From: an uncultured Collinsella sp.
GTDB lineage: Bacteria > Actinomycetota > Coriobacteriia > Coriobacteriales > Coriobacteriaceae
NCBI GenBank assembly: GCA_947001705.1
Contig: CAMQHT010000043.1
Span: 1 to 20,241 of the forward strand
Length of the DNA stretch: 20,241 nt
Direction of reading: 5' to 3'
The notes under the pieces were generated by a model. That model was not told where the DNA came from. It saw only the letters and a program-made list of their open reading frames with translations, and made no database searches. A program made the translations under genes and the position numbers. Shown here one piece after another: positions 6,660-12,948 of the stretch (within the stretch, counting starts at the first letter, position 1; every line of letters begins with the position of its first letter).

Positions 6660-9377
6660 TCAGTTTTTGTTGCCGCCATCGAGCAATGCCTCAAAATCCT
6701 TTGCCTGCATGGGGCGGTAGTAGAGGAAGCCCTGAGCGTAGTGGGCACCCATGTGGAGCAGCATGTTCGCCTGCTCGTTTGTCTCGACGCCTTCGATTAC
6801 AACGGGCAGATGGAGCGATTGCGCCATCTCGAGCATTGATGAAACGATTTGCGCGCTACGGCTTTGATCGCGGTCGGTGGGCACAAACGTGCGATCAAGC
6901 TTGATGACGTCGACGTTGACGTTCTTGAGCATCGCGAGCGTAGACTGGCCGGTGCCAAAATCGTCCATGTAGGTCGAGAAACCGCGAGTGTGTAGGTCGG
7001 CCGTCAGCTTATCCACGGCCTCGGACTCTCCCGTATAAGCCGTCTCGGTGATCTCAATGCGCATGAGCTCGGGCGGTAGGTTGTATTGGGCGGCAAGCGC
7101 CCCCATATGCTCGGCGACGTCGCAGGCAAGGATATCCACGCGCGACACATTGAGCGAGATCGGAACTACGCGCAGCCCTCGATCGATGCACTCACGCAGC
7201 CACGAGGCGACGCCCTGCCAAACATATTTGTCGAGCGTCACCACAAAACCGCTTTCCTCGAGAGCGGGGATAAAGGTGGTAGGTGAAATGAGGGAGCCAT
7301 CCTTGTCAATCCAGCGTGTGAGCGCCTCGGCGCCAACGATCTCGCCGGTTTCCATGTCGACCTGGGGCTGCACGTAGTAGGTAATGCGGCCGTTTGAGAG
7401 CGCATACTGGAATTCGGTCAGCGTGCGGTGGAACGCGATTTCGTGCTCGTATTCCTCGGGGCGGAAAATGGCAATGCGCTCCTTAAAGTCGTTTTTTGCG
7501 CGCCGATTGGTAAACATGGCCTTGGCCTGCGCATCGATGGTGATTTCCTCGTTGGAGTCGATGGGGTAGACGCCCATGGACGGCCAGAAGCCCACGCCGT
7601 CATCATGCTTGACCACGGCCTGGCGAACGCGGCTATAGATCTGATGGACGGTGTCGTGTTCAAAGGGGATGAGTACGCAAAAATCGTCTTGGCCCCAGTA
7701 CCCTGCGACGCCCATGGCGGCATTCTCGATGTCCTTGAGAACCGTGCCCACATCGGCGAGTACGCGGTCGCCCTCGGCCTGTCCGTGCCATTCGTTGAAC
7801 AGTCGCATGTGCCCCATATCGACGGTGGCGATACACCAGGCGCCATTGCGCCTTGTCTCGAGAAATTCGTTGGCGCGGCGCATAAACTCGCTGGGTCGAT
7901 AGAGACCCGTGAGCGGATCGATGCGTTCGGCGATGGCGCTTTTGCGCTCCATCTCGGGTATGGGGAGGCTGTCGTTGGGAACAAGCCCGCCGGCCGTGCG
8001 AATGCGACGGTCGAGTTCGCCTAAAACGGCGGCCGTTTGATTGGTCAGGTGCTCGTAAAAGGCCGGAACGACAAGACAGACGGGGGTAATAGTGTCGCCC
8101 GCGATTCGAACGGGAGCGAAAACGGCCTCTTTGAGATGTTGGATCAGTTGCTCGAATGCTTCGTGATCCAAATTGTTGCTAAGCACGACGAACTGGGCGT
8201 TGCGTGAACGGAAGACGCGACTCCTGCCGCGAGTAATCGACAGCATGCGGCCTGCGTATTCGGCGAGCATGTTGTCGACGGCCTCGGCCCCGTAGAGCTC
8301 GTTGAGCTTTGCCGTGCCGCGAACGCGCACTGCTATAAGCCCCGTCTCGCAACGGTCGCGACGGCAGGCATCGATAGCGTTGATCAGCGTGCGCTGCGTT
8401 CCGAGACCCGTGGCGGCGTCGACGGTCTCGGCAAGCGAGTGGTTGACGAGCTCGCCGACATAGAGCGAGGGGACATTTCCGTCGCCGTCGATACGAAACC
8501 CGCGAGCACGGCCGAGGATGTAATCGCCGGCGGCATTGCGCACGCGGTACTGCATGACGTGACGATGTTTGGAGCCGTCATAGATTTGGTCGATGTCGTT
8601 GGTATAGGCCTCAAGGTCATCGGGATGGACACGCGTTTTCCAATAATCGTGACAGTTGTCTATATGCTCCGAAGGAAGACCAAGATCGCGCAAGGCGCCT
8701 TGTGACCAAAGGGTTCGATGTTTGTCCAAGTTCTCGATAAAGAAATAGCGGCCTTCGTTGAGCATCGAAAGGGCGTCGAAAATTCGATCGCTTATTTCGA
8801 AGTCGTCGGTGTGGGCTTGTGCGATATTGCGTCGATCAAGGTGCACGGCATGACGTAGCTTGTAGTCGTACATGCGATGGTCGGCATCGTTCGTCAAGCG
8901 ATTGGGGGCTTCGCCCAGGGCGGGGTCGGCGTGTGCCACTCCGTAGCTAAACGAGTGAGGCATCTCGGCATCGTTGTTTTTGAGCAGGACCGTTCGGCAG
9001 CGTTCCAGACGTTCGGCGAGGTCGTCCTCGGTTGCAATCGTAGACAGGATGGCAAACTCGTCGCCTCCCAGACGAAACGCCGCTTCGTCCACCTCCATAT
9101 ACAGCTTGAGATAGAGGCTTACCTGCAAAATATAGCGGTTGCCCTCGTCATGGCCAAAGACGTCGTTGCAGTGCTTGAGATTGTCGATATCGATGTACGC
9201 CATGGTAACGGGGGTGTCCTGCTCCCAGAGCTCCTCGAGGGAACGGGCAAAGCCGCCGCGGTTGCCAAGCCCGGTAAGCTGGTCGGTAAAGGCGGTCCTG
9301 ACCAGATCCTCCTGACGCTTGAGAAGGTCGCGGACGGTCTTTTCGAGCGTTTCAGTGTAATTGCTGGGGGTATCCAT
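6660..9377 (-). CDS. Multi-domain c-di-GMP protein, GGDEF-PAS-GGDEF*-GGDEF*-EAL
   Basis: A 905-residue cytosolic protein. The first GGDEF domain is intact (LGGDEF at 103-108) with an I-site changed to EVDE. Next come a PAS_3-like domain (about 196-312, with KTRVHPDDLEAY) and a second GGDEF-like domain with RNAQF at 392-396. The third, about 485-640, has WGQDDF at 561-566; both later copies are presumably inactive. The C-terminal EAL domain keeps its key residues: EAL at 684-686, Asn743, Glu775, the DDFGTG loop at 805-810, Lys826, Glu862 and Gln882. It should hydrolyse c-di-GMP, so the protein may both make and break the signal. Residues 29-465 match the neighbouring 509-residue protein throughout. 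The ATG at 9377 is favoured over a GTG at 9434, but neither has a strong ribosome site. Confidence 0.9.
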   Translation of the reverse strand: MDTPSNYTETLEKTVRDLLKRQEDLVRTAFTDQLTGLGNRGGFARSLEELWEQDTPVTMAYIDIDNLKHCNDVFGHDEGNRYILQVSLYLKLYMEVDEAAFRLGGDEFAILSTIATEDDLAERLERCRTVLLKNNDAEMPHSFSYGVAHADPALGEAPNRLTNDADHRMYDYKLRHAVHLDRRNIAQAHTDDFEISDRIFDALSMLNEGRYFFIENLDKHRTLWSQGALRDLGLPSEHIDNCHDYWKTRVHPDDLEAYTNDIDQIYDGSKHRHVMQYRVRNAAGDYILGRARGFRIDGDGNVPSLYVGELVNHSLAETVDAATGLGTQRTLINAIDACRRDRCETGLIAVRVRGTAKLNELYGAEAVDNMLAEYAGRMLSITRGRSRVFRSRNAQFVVLSNNLDHEAFEQLIQHLKEAVFAPVRIAGDTITPVCLVVPAFYEHLTNQTAAVLGELDRRIRTAGGLVPNDSLPIPEMERKSAIAERIDPLTGLYRPSEFMRRANEFLETRRNGAWCIATVDMGHMRLFNEWHGQAEGDRVLADVGTVLKDIENAAMGVAGYWGQDDFCVLIPFEHDTVHQIYSRVRQAVVKHDDGVGFWPSMGVYPIDSNEEITIDAQAKAMFTNRRAKNDFKERIAIFRPEEYEHEIAFHRTLTEFQYALSNGRITYYVQPQVDMETGEIVGAEALTRWIDKDGSLISPTTFIPALEESGFVVTLDKYVWQGVASWLRECIDRGLRVVPISLNVSRVDILACDVAEHMGALAAQYNLPPELMRIEITETAYTGESEAVDKLTADLHTRGFSTYMDDFGTGQSTLAMLKNVNVDVIKLDRTFVPTDRDQSRSAQIVSSMLEMAQSLHLPVVIEGVETNEQANMLLHMGAHYAQGFLYYRPMQAKDFEALLDGGNKN

Positions 9378-9534
9378 GCTGTAGGCGGCTTTCTGGGGTC
9401 GGGGCGGATTGCGTCGGGCGAGCTCGTTGTGCACACGCGTTGTTGCTCAACGCCTCGCGTGTTTCCAAGCCCCCGCCTTGCCGCGTCGTTGGGTTTATTT
9501 GTCGGCTGACGTTCGTTGCTGATAACTACTGAGT

Positions 9535-9562
9535 AGTATAAACAACTGTTTTGGTTTGTATA
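9535..9562 (-). promoter_or_regulatory. Candidate promoter of the GGDEF-EAL gene
   Basis: On the minus strand, TATACA (9557-9562) and TATACT (9535-9540) are separated by 16 bases and match four and five of six consensus bases. The -10 overlaps a short dyad, ACTACTGAGTAGT (about 9526-9538), which could be a binding site. Transcription would start near 9528. Confidence 0.45.
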
Positions 9563-9659
9563 TGGGTGTCCATGCGGTGGATGGCTATTATTCGCCAAGC
9601 GGTGGCGCTACGACGCAATGTTCGATGAAAATGCGACTGAGGCGATATGTGTTGGCGGC

Positions 9660-9665
9660 TATACT
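9660..9665 (+). promoter_or_regulatory. Candidate -10 box of the patatin gene
   Basis: TATACT lies 36 bases before the patatin start codon. The bases 17 upstream (CTGAGG) are a poor -35 box. Its position suits a short leader carrying the GGAG ribosome site. Confidence 0.3.
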
Positions 9666-9701
9666 TGTCCCGGTTTAAAACGCAGGAACGGAGATGGTCG
9701 C

Positions 9702-10571
9702 ATGGCACAGCCAGATACGACGCCCACGGTGGGGCTTGCGCTCGAGGGAGGCGGCTACCGCGGTATGTATACGGCGGGCGTGCTCGACGTATGGATGGAG
9801 CACGGCTTGACCTGCGACCATATGGTGGGCGTCTCGGCGGGCGCGGCGTTTGGCTACAACTTTAAATCGCGCCAAATCGGCCGTGCCATTCGCTACAACA
9901 AGGCCTATTGCGCTGACAAGCGCTATGCGAGCGTGACGAGCTGGCTGCGAACCGGCGACATGTTCAATGCCGAGTTTGCCTATCACGAGGTGCCCATCGA
10001 GCGCGATCCCATCGACCTTAAGGCTTATCGTGCCTGCCCCATGCGGTTCACCTGCGCGTGCACCGATATCGAGACGGGCAAGGCCGTCTACCATGACTTG
10101 CCCTATGGCGACGAGCGCGATATCGAGTGGATCCGGGCGTCATCGGCGATTCCCGTGGCAACGCGTCCTGTCGCCATTGAGGGGCATAAGTATCTGGACG
10201 GCGGCGTTGCCGATTCCATTCCCAGCGCCTGGCTGTTTGCGCAGGGCTATGACCGCAACGTGGTGGTGCTGACGCAGCCGGCGGGCTTTGTAAAGCAGCC
10301 CAATAGCGTGATGCCCATGCTGCGTCGCGTGTATCGTCACTATCCGGAATTTGTTGCGGCGCTTGAGCATCGGCACGAGGTCTACAACGCCACGCTCGAT
10401 GACCTAGCGCGTCGCGAGGCCGCTGGCGAGGTCTTTGTGGTGCGGCCGAGCGAATCGGTAAAGGTGCCGTCGCTGTGTCGCGAACCGGATGAGCTCGAGC
10501 GCATCTATCAGATCGGCCGCCACGATGCGCAAGCGACGTTGCCCGCGCTGGAAGCGTATCTGGCAGAGTAG
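9702..10571 (+). CDS. Patatin-like phospholipase family protein
   Basis: A 289-residue cytosolic serine hydrolase of the patatin/RssA type, acting on phospholipid or other acyl esters through a Ser-Asp dyad. The oxyanion loop GGGYRG is at residues 16-21, the nucleophile elbow GVSAG at 43-47 (Ser45), and the catalytic aspartate in DGG at 166-168. No signal peptide is seen. The ATG at 9702 is preceded by GGAG at a suitable distance and puts the first strand (VGLALEGGG) near the N-terminus as in the family; an in-frame ATG at 9618 would add 28 unlikely residues. It is a single-gene unit followed by two terminator-type hairpins. The natural substrate is unknown. Confidence 0.9.
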   Translation: MAQPDTTPTVGLALEGGGYRGMYTAGVLDVWMEHGLTCDHMVGVSAGAAFGYNFKSRQIGRAIRYNKAYCADKRYASVTSWLRTGDMFNAEFAYHEVPIERDPIDLKAYRACPMRFTCACTDIETGKAVYHDLPYGDERDIEWIRASSAIPVATRPVAIEGHKYLDGGVADSIPSAWLFAQGYDRNVVVLTQPAGFVKQPNSVMPMLRRVYRHYPEFVAALEHRHEVYNATLDDLARREAAGEVFVVRPSESVKVPSLCREPDELERIYQIGRHDAQATLPALEAYLAE

Positions 10572-10593
10572 GGCAAACTGCCGCGCGCTCAGC

Positions 10594-10639
10594 GGAAGGC
10601 GCATCCCGGAATTTACGTTCAGAATGGGATGCGGTTTCC
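10594..10639 (+). repeat. First copy of a tandem hairpin element
   Basis: CGCATCCC (10600-10607) pairs with GGGATGCG (10626-10633). After one mismatch the stem resumes with GGAAG against TTTCC. The loop is 18 bases. About 38 of 45 bases match the copy at 10655-10699. There is only a three-base T run and then CCC, so this copy is a weaker terminator. Confidence 0.6.
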
Positions 10640-10654
10640 CAATGGAGCTGCAAA

Positions 10655-10701
10655 CGGAAAGCGCATCCCGGAATGGACGTCCAAACTGGGATGCGCTTTT
10701 T
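10655..10701 (+). terminator. Intrinsic terminator, second copy of the tandem hairpin
   Basis: AAAGCGCATCCC (10658-10669) pairs perfectly with GGGATGCGCTTT (10688-10699), a 12-bp stem running into five T at 10697-10701. The 18-base loop contains the palindrome GGACGTCC. It ends the patatin transcript and may also stop thiE transcription arriving from the other side (thiE stop at 10747), although the T run on that strand is only three. Confidence 0.75.
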
Positions 10702-10746
10702 CGCTATTGAAGATGTGAGGCTGCGGAGCAACTGCTCGGCATAGGC

Positions 10747-11442
10747 CTATGCCTGCTGCCAGGTATCGACGAGCTCCTTGGCCGCGGCGCAGGGGTCGTC
10801 GGCACTGCATACGGCGCTCACCACAAAGAAGCCGTCGACGCCGGTGGCCTTGAGCTGCGGCAAGTCGGCTTTCTTGACGCCGCCGCCCACCACGATGGGC
10901 ACGGGGCTTGCCGCGTGGAGGGCGGCCAGGTCCTCAAAACTCTTGGTGATAATGGAGCCATCTGCCGCGCGTCCGCAATCGCGCTTGGTCTCGGTCTCGT
11001 GGAGCGGGCCGATGCCCAGGTAGTCGACCAGGCTCATGTCGGCGGTTTTGACGTACTCGAGCATCTCTTCGCAACGGGCCGAAAGGCCCACGATGGCATC
11101 GGGGCCCAGAAGCTTGCGGCAGACCTCGACGGGAATATCGCTTTGGCCCACATGCACGCCGTCGACAGCGATGCCCTGCTCGCGCGCGGCGAGTACGCAG
11201 TCAAGGCGGTCGTCGATCAGCAGAGCGACCTGACCGGTCTTGCCAGCCTGAGCGATAGCCTGCGCGGCATCGCCCGTCAGCGCGATGATCTCGCGGGCGC
11301 TTGCCACCTTGGAGCGCACCTGGATGCAGGTAAAGCCTGCGTCGAGCGCCTGGGCCACCACATCGCCCACGGGACGTCCCAGCGTGTTTTCGGGGCCGAG
11401 AACCAGATAGGCCGAGATATCAAGGTTGTCGCGGATGCTCAT
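10747..11442 (-). CDS. thiE: Thiamine-phosphate synthase
   Basis: ThiE joins HMP-pyrophosphate and hydroxyethylthiazole phosphate to give thiamine phosphate in the cytosol. The 231-residue TIM-barrel protein shows QVRSK (41-45), LIDDRLD (75-81), GVHVGQSD (95-102), GLSARC (119-124), GIGPLHETETK (143-153) and the phosphate-binding VVGGGVK near 184-190, all at the expected places. The ATG overlaps the stop of the DUF77 gene by four bases (ATGA), with GGAGG eight bases upstream, so translation is probably coupled. It is the last gene of the riboswitch-controlled thi operon. No thiD gene is in the window, so HMP-PP must come from a kinase encoded elsewhere. Confidence 0.95.
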   Translation of the reverse strand: MSIRDNLDISAYLVLGPENTLGRPVGDVVAQALDAGFTCIQVRSKVASAREIIALTGDAAQAIAQAGKTGQVALLIDDRLDCVLAAREQGIAVDGVHVGQSDIPVEVCRKLLGPDAIVGLSARCEEMLEYVKTADMSLVDYLGIGPLHETETKRDCGRAADGSIITKSFEDLAALHAASPVPIVVGGGVKKADLPQLKATGVDGFFVVSAVCSADDPCAAAKELVDTWQQA

Positions 11443-11780
11443 CGTGCTTCCTCCTGCTTTTTGATCTGCGCTTCCATGCGCTCGAGCTTGCCGGTCATGG
11501 TGTCGGTAAATCCGGGTCGAATATCGGCTTTGAGCACGACTTCGGTGCGGATGCCCTTGCTCGCCAGAACAAAGGTTGCATCGCGCACGACCTGCATGAC
11601 CTCGTCCCAGTCGCCCTCGATCTCGGTGAACATCGAGGTGGTGCGGTTGGGAAGGCCGCTCTCGCGAATGACGCGCACGACCTCAGCGACCTCGGCGGAC
11701 AGTTCATCGCCGGTGCCGCACGGGGCGATGGCCACGGCGACGAGTGTGTTCATGCCGGCGTTGGTTGCGGGCTCGGACAT
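11439..11780 (-). CDS. Thiamine-binding DUF77/MTH1187 family protein
   Basis: A 113-residue single-domain protein of the MTH1187/YkoF-type DUF77 family (Thiamine_BP), with strands VAVAIAPCGTG, TTSMFTEIEGDW and GIRTEVVLKADIRPG around two helices, as in ferredoxin-like folds. Family members bind thiamine or related pyrimidines and often sit in thiamine operons, possibly as carriers or sensors; no enzyme activity is known. It lies three bases after thiM and overlaps thiE by four, and GAGGAGG before its ATG supports the start at 11780. An internal ATG nine codons later would also leave the domain whole. Context makes a thiamine role very likely. Confidence 0.88.
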   Translation of the reverse strand: MSEPATNAGMNTLVAVAIAPCGTGDELSAEVAEVVRVIRESGLPNRTTSMFTEIEGDWDEVMQVVRDATFVLASKGIRTEVVLKADIRPGFTDTMTGKLERMEAQIKKQEEAR

Positions 11781-11783
11781 GGC

Positions 11784-12623
11784 TTATGCCTCCTCGAGCT
11801 CGAGTCGGTTATCGGCGATGTCCTGGGCGGTCGCGCGGTAGAGCTCGTCGATAAAGGCGACCTTAAAGCTTGCCGGGGCATCGGCGACAGCGGCGGCACG
11901 CGTGCCTGCGACGTTGTAGACGGCGGTGCCGCAGACTGCCGCCGTAAACGGATCGGTAGCACAGGCGTACACGGCCAGCACGCCGCCCTGCGAGCAGCCA
12001 CAACCGGTGATTTTTGACATGAGCGGGCTGCCGCCGTGGGATTTGGCCACGGTCGTGCCCTCGGTGATTAGGTCGACTTCGCCCGAGACCACTACGGCGC
12101 CGCCGGTGTAGCGGGCGAGCGCCACGGCGGCATCGCGGGCGGCGTCGACCGTGTCGGTGGTATCGGTACCGCGCACGCGGCTCAGGTCGGCCGCCTCGCC
12201 CTCAAGACCCCACAGGCCGGCGAGCGCGATAATCTCGGAGGCGTTGCCGCGCACGATGGCTGGCTTGTACTGCTTGAGTTCGCTTACCAGTTGGGTGCGC
12301 AGGCTGCCGATGCCCAGGCCCACTGGATCGAGCACCCAGGGCTTGCCGGCGTCGTGTGCTGCCTTGGCCACGCGGGGGATCGTCTGCTCGTAGATGGGGA
12401 AGAGCGTTCCCATGTTCAGATAAATGGCGCCGCCGCCGGCAACAAGTGCCTCGCCCTCGTCGGGAAGATAGACCATAGCGGCCGAACCGCCCACGGCGAG
12501 CTGCGCGTTGGCGACAAAGTCAATCGTCACCGTATTGGTGATGGAGCCTGCCATCGGGTTGGTGGCGCGAATCTCCTCCACGGCCTTGACCACTTGTTGC
12601 TTAAGCTGTTCCGAATCGATCAC
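11784..12623 (-). CDS. thiM: Hydroxyethylthiazole kinase
   Basis: ThiM phosphorylates 4-methyl-5-(2-hydroxyethyl)thiazole, a salvage step that feeds ThiE. The 279-residue ribokinase-like protein shows SITNTVTIDFVAN (27-39), AVGGSAAM with the substrate-contacting Met50, LDPVGLGIGSLR (98-109), VRGNASEI (124-131), VSGEVDLIT (179-187) and the anion hole ITGCGCSQGG (205-214). The start is the GTG at 12621-12623, with AAGGAGG eight bases upstream. The open frame extends 33 codons further, but those bases form the riboswitch and its terminator, so they are not coding. It is the first gene of thiM-DUF77-thiE and is controlled directly by the TPP riboswitch. Confidence 0.94.
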   Translation of the reverse strand: MIDSEQLKQQVVKAVEEIRATNPMAGSITNTVTIDFVANAQLAVGGSAAMVYLPDEGEALVAGGGAIYLNMGTLFPIYEQTIPRVAKAAHDAGKPWVLDPVGLGIGSLRTQLVSELKQYKPAIVRGNASEIIALAGLWGLEGEAADLSRVRGTDTTDTVDAARDAAVALARYTGGAVVVSGEVDLITEGTTVAKSHGGSPLMSKITGCGCSQGGVLAVYACATDPFTAAVCGTAVYNVAGTRAAAVADAPASFKVAFIDELYRATAQDIADNRLELEEA

Positions 12624-12645
12624 TGCACATGCCTCCTTGGCACAG

Positions 12646-12676
12646 AAAAGGGGCGCTGTGCATAGACAGCGCCCCT
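12646..12676 (-). terminator. Riboswitch-linked intrinsic terminator
   Basis: On the minus strand, AGGGGCGCTGT pairs perfectly with ACAGCGCCCCT around a six-base loop and is followed by TTTT. It lies between the TPP aptamer and the thiM ribosome site (12632-12638). This is the expression platform: TPP binding should favour this stem and stop transcription before thiM. Confidence 0.88.
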
Positions 12677-12686
12677 GTAAAGGCGG

Positions 12687-12780
12687 CATGCTCCCTACGC
12701 CAGCATTAACTGACAGGTTCAAAGGATTGGGCCCTATGCCCTCTCAGCCTTGTGGTTTGCACCGCCGGCACTCCCGCATC
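12687..12780 (-). ncRNA. TPP riboswitch (THI element)
   Basis: All the conserved aptamer blocks are present in order on the minus strand: GGGAGTGCC near the 5' end, CTGAGA (12742-12747), TTGAACCTG (12714-12722), TTAATGCTGGCG, and GCGTAGGGA (12692-12700). The outer P1 helix can pair ATGC (12776-12779) with GCAT (12688-12691). CTGAGA and TTGAACCTGA contact the pyrimidine and pyrophosphate of TPP in known structures. Downstream genes are thiM, DUF77 and thiE, consistent with repression by TPP. Confidence 0.95.
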
Positions 12781-12796
12781 GAATCTGTTGTTCCCT

Positions 12797-12802
12797 ATAC
12801 TA
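12797..12802 (-). promoter_or_regulatory. Candidate -10 box of the thi operon
   Basis: TAGTAT on the minus strand (plus ATACTA) lies 17 bases before the riboswitch, so transcription would begin just ahead of the aptamer. The matching -35 position falls inside the inverted-repeat arm at 12807-12841 and is poor. Confidence 0.35.
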
Positions 12803-12806
12803 GCGC

Positions 12807-12908
12807 ACCTGCCAAAAAGGGACAGGTTTATTTTGGCAGGTAACAACTGGGGCTTTGCGTTTTCCCAGATAAAACCTGCCAATATAAACCTGTCTCTTTT
12901 TGGCAGGT
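12807..12908. repeat. Nested inverted repeat with two AGGGACAG-type hairpins (E3)
   Basis: Two 35-base arms, 12807-12841 and 12874-12908, are reverse complements at 33 of 35 positions, separated by 32 bases. Each arm is itself a hairpin. The left one pairs ACCTGCCAAAA with TTTTGGCAGGT (11 bp) around AGGGACAGGTTTA. The right one has the same design on the other strand with AGAGACAGG. The spacer adds CTGGG/CCCAG. The element fills the gap between the divergent thi and HAD transcription units. No target duplication is visible at its edges. Confidence 0.8.
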
Positions 12909-12911
12909 CGG

Positions 12912-12917
12912 TACAAT
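12912..12917 (+). promoter_or_regulatory. Candidate -10 box of the HAD gene
   Basis: TACAAT lies 32 bases before the HAD start codon and just outside the right end of the inverted repeat. The -35 position falls inside that repeat arm and is a weak match. Confidence 0.35.
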
Positions 12918-12948
12918 AGACGGGATTAAGAATGACCGAGGGGGCCTT

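Larger units (their letters stand above)
9378..9701. other. Divergent intergenic region with structured leader
   Basis: The 324 bases separate the minus-strand GGDEF-EAL gene from the plus-strand patatin gene. Candidate promoters for each side are listed separately. The leader of the GGDEF-EAL gene would be about 150 bases and contains a hairpin with two alternative pairings: ACACGCG (9433-9439) with CGCGTGT (9456-9462), or GCGTT (9437-9441) with AACGC (9449-9453). I looked for a c-di-GMP riboswitch there and did not find one. Confidence 0.5.

Noticed and set aside
9378..9528. A c-di-GMP riboswitch in the leader of the GGDEF-EAL gene.
   Set aside because: The conserved GEMM blocks (such as CACGCACAGGGCAAACC-like and the tetraloop receptor) are absent.
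12624..12722. An N-terminal extension of ThiM through the upstream open frame.
   Set aside because: These bases are the riboswitch 3' end, its terminator and the ribosome site; the GTG at 12623 gives the normal family length.
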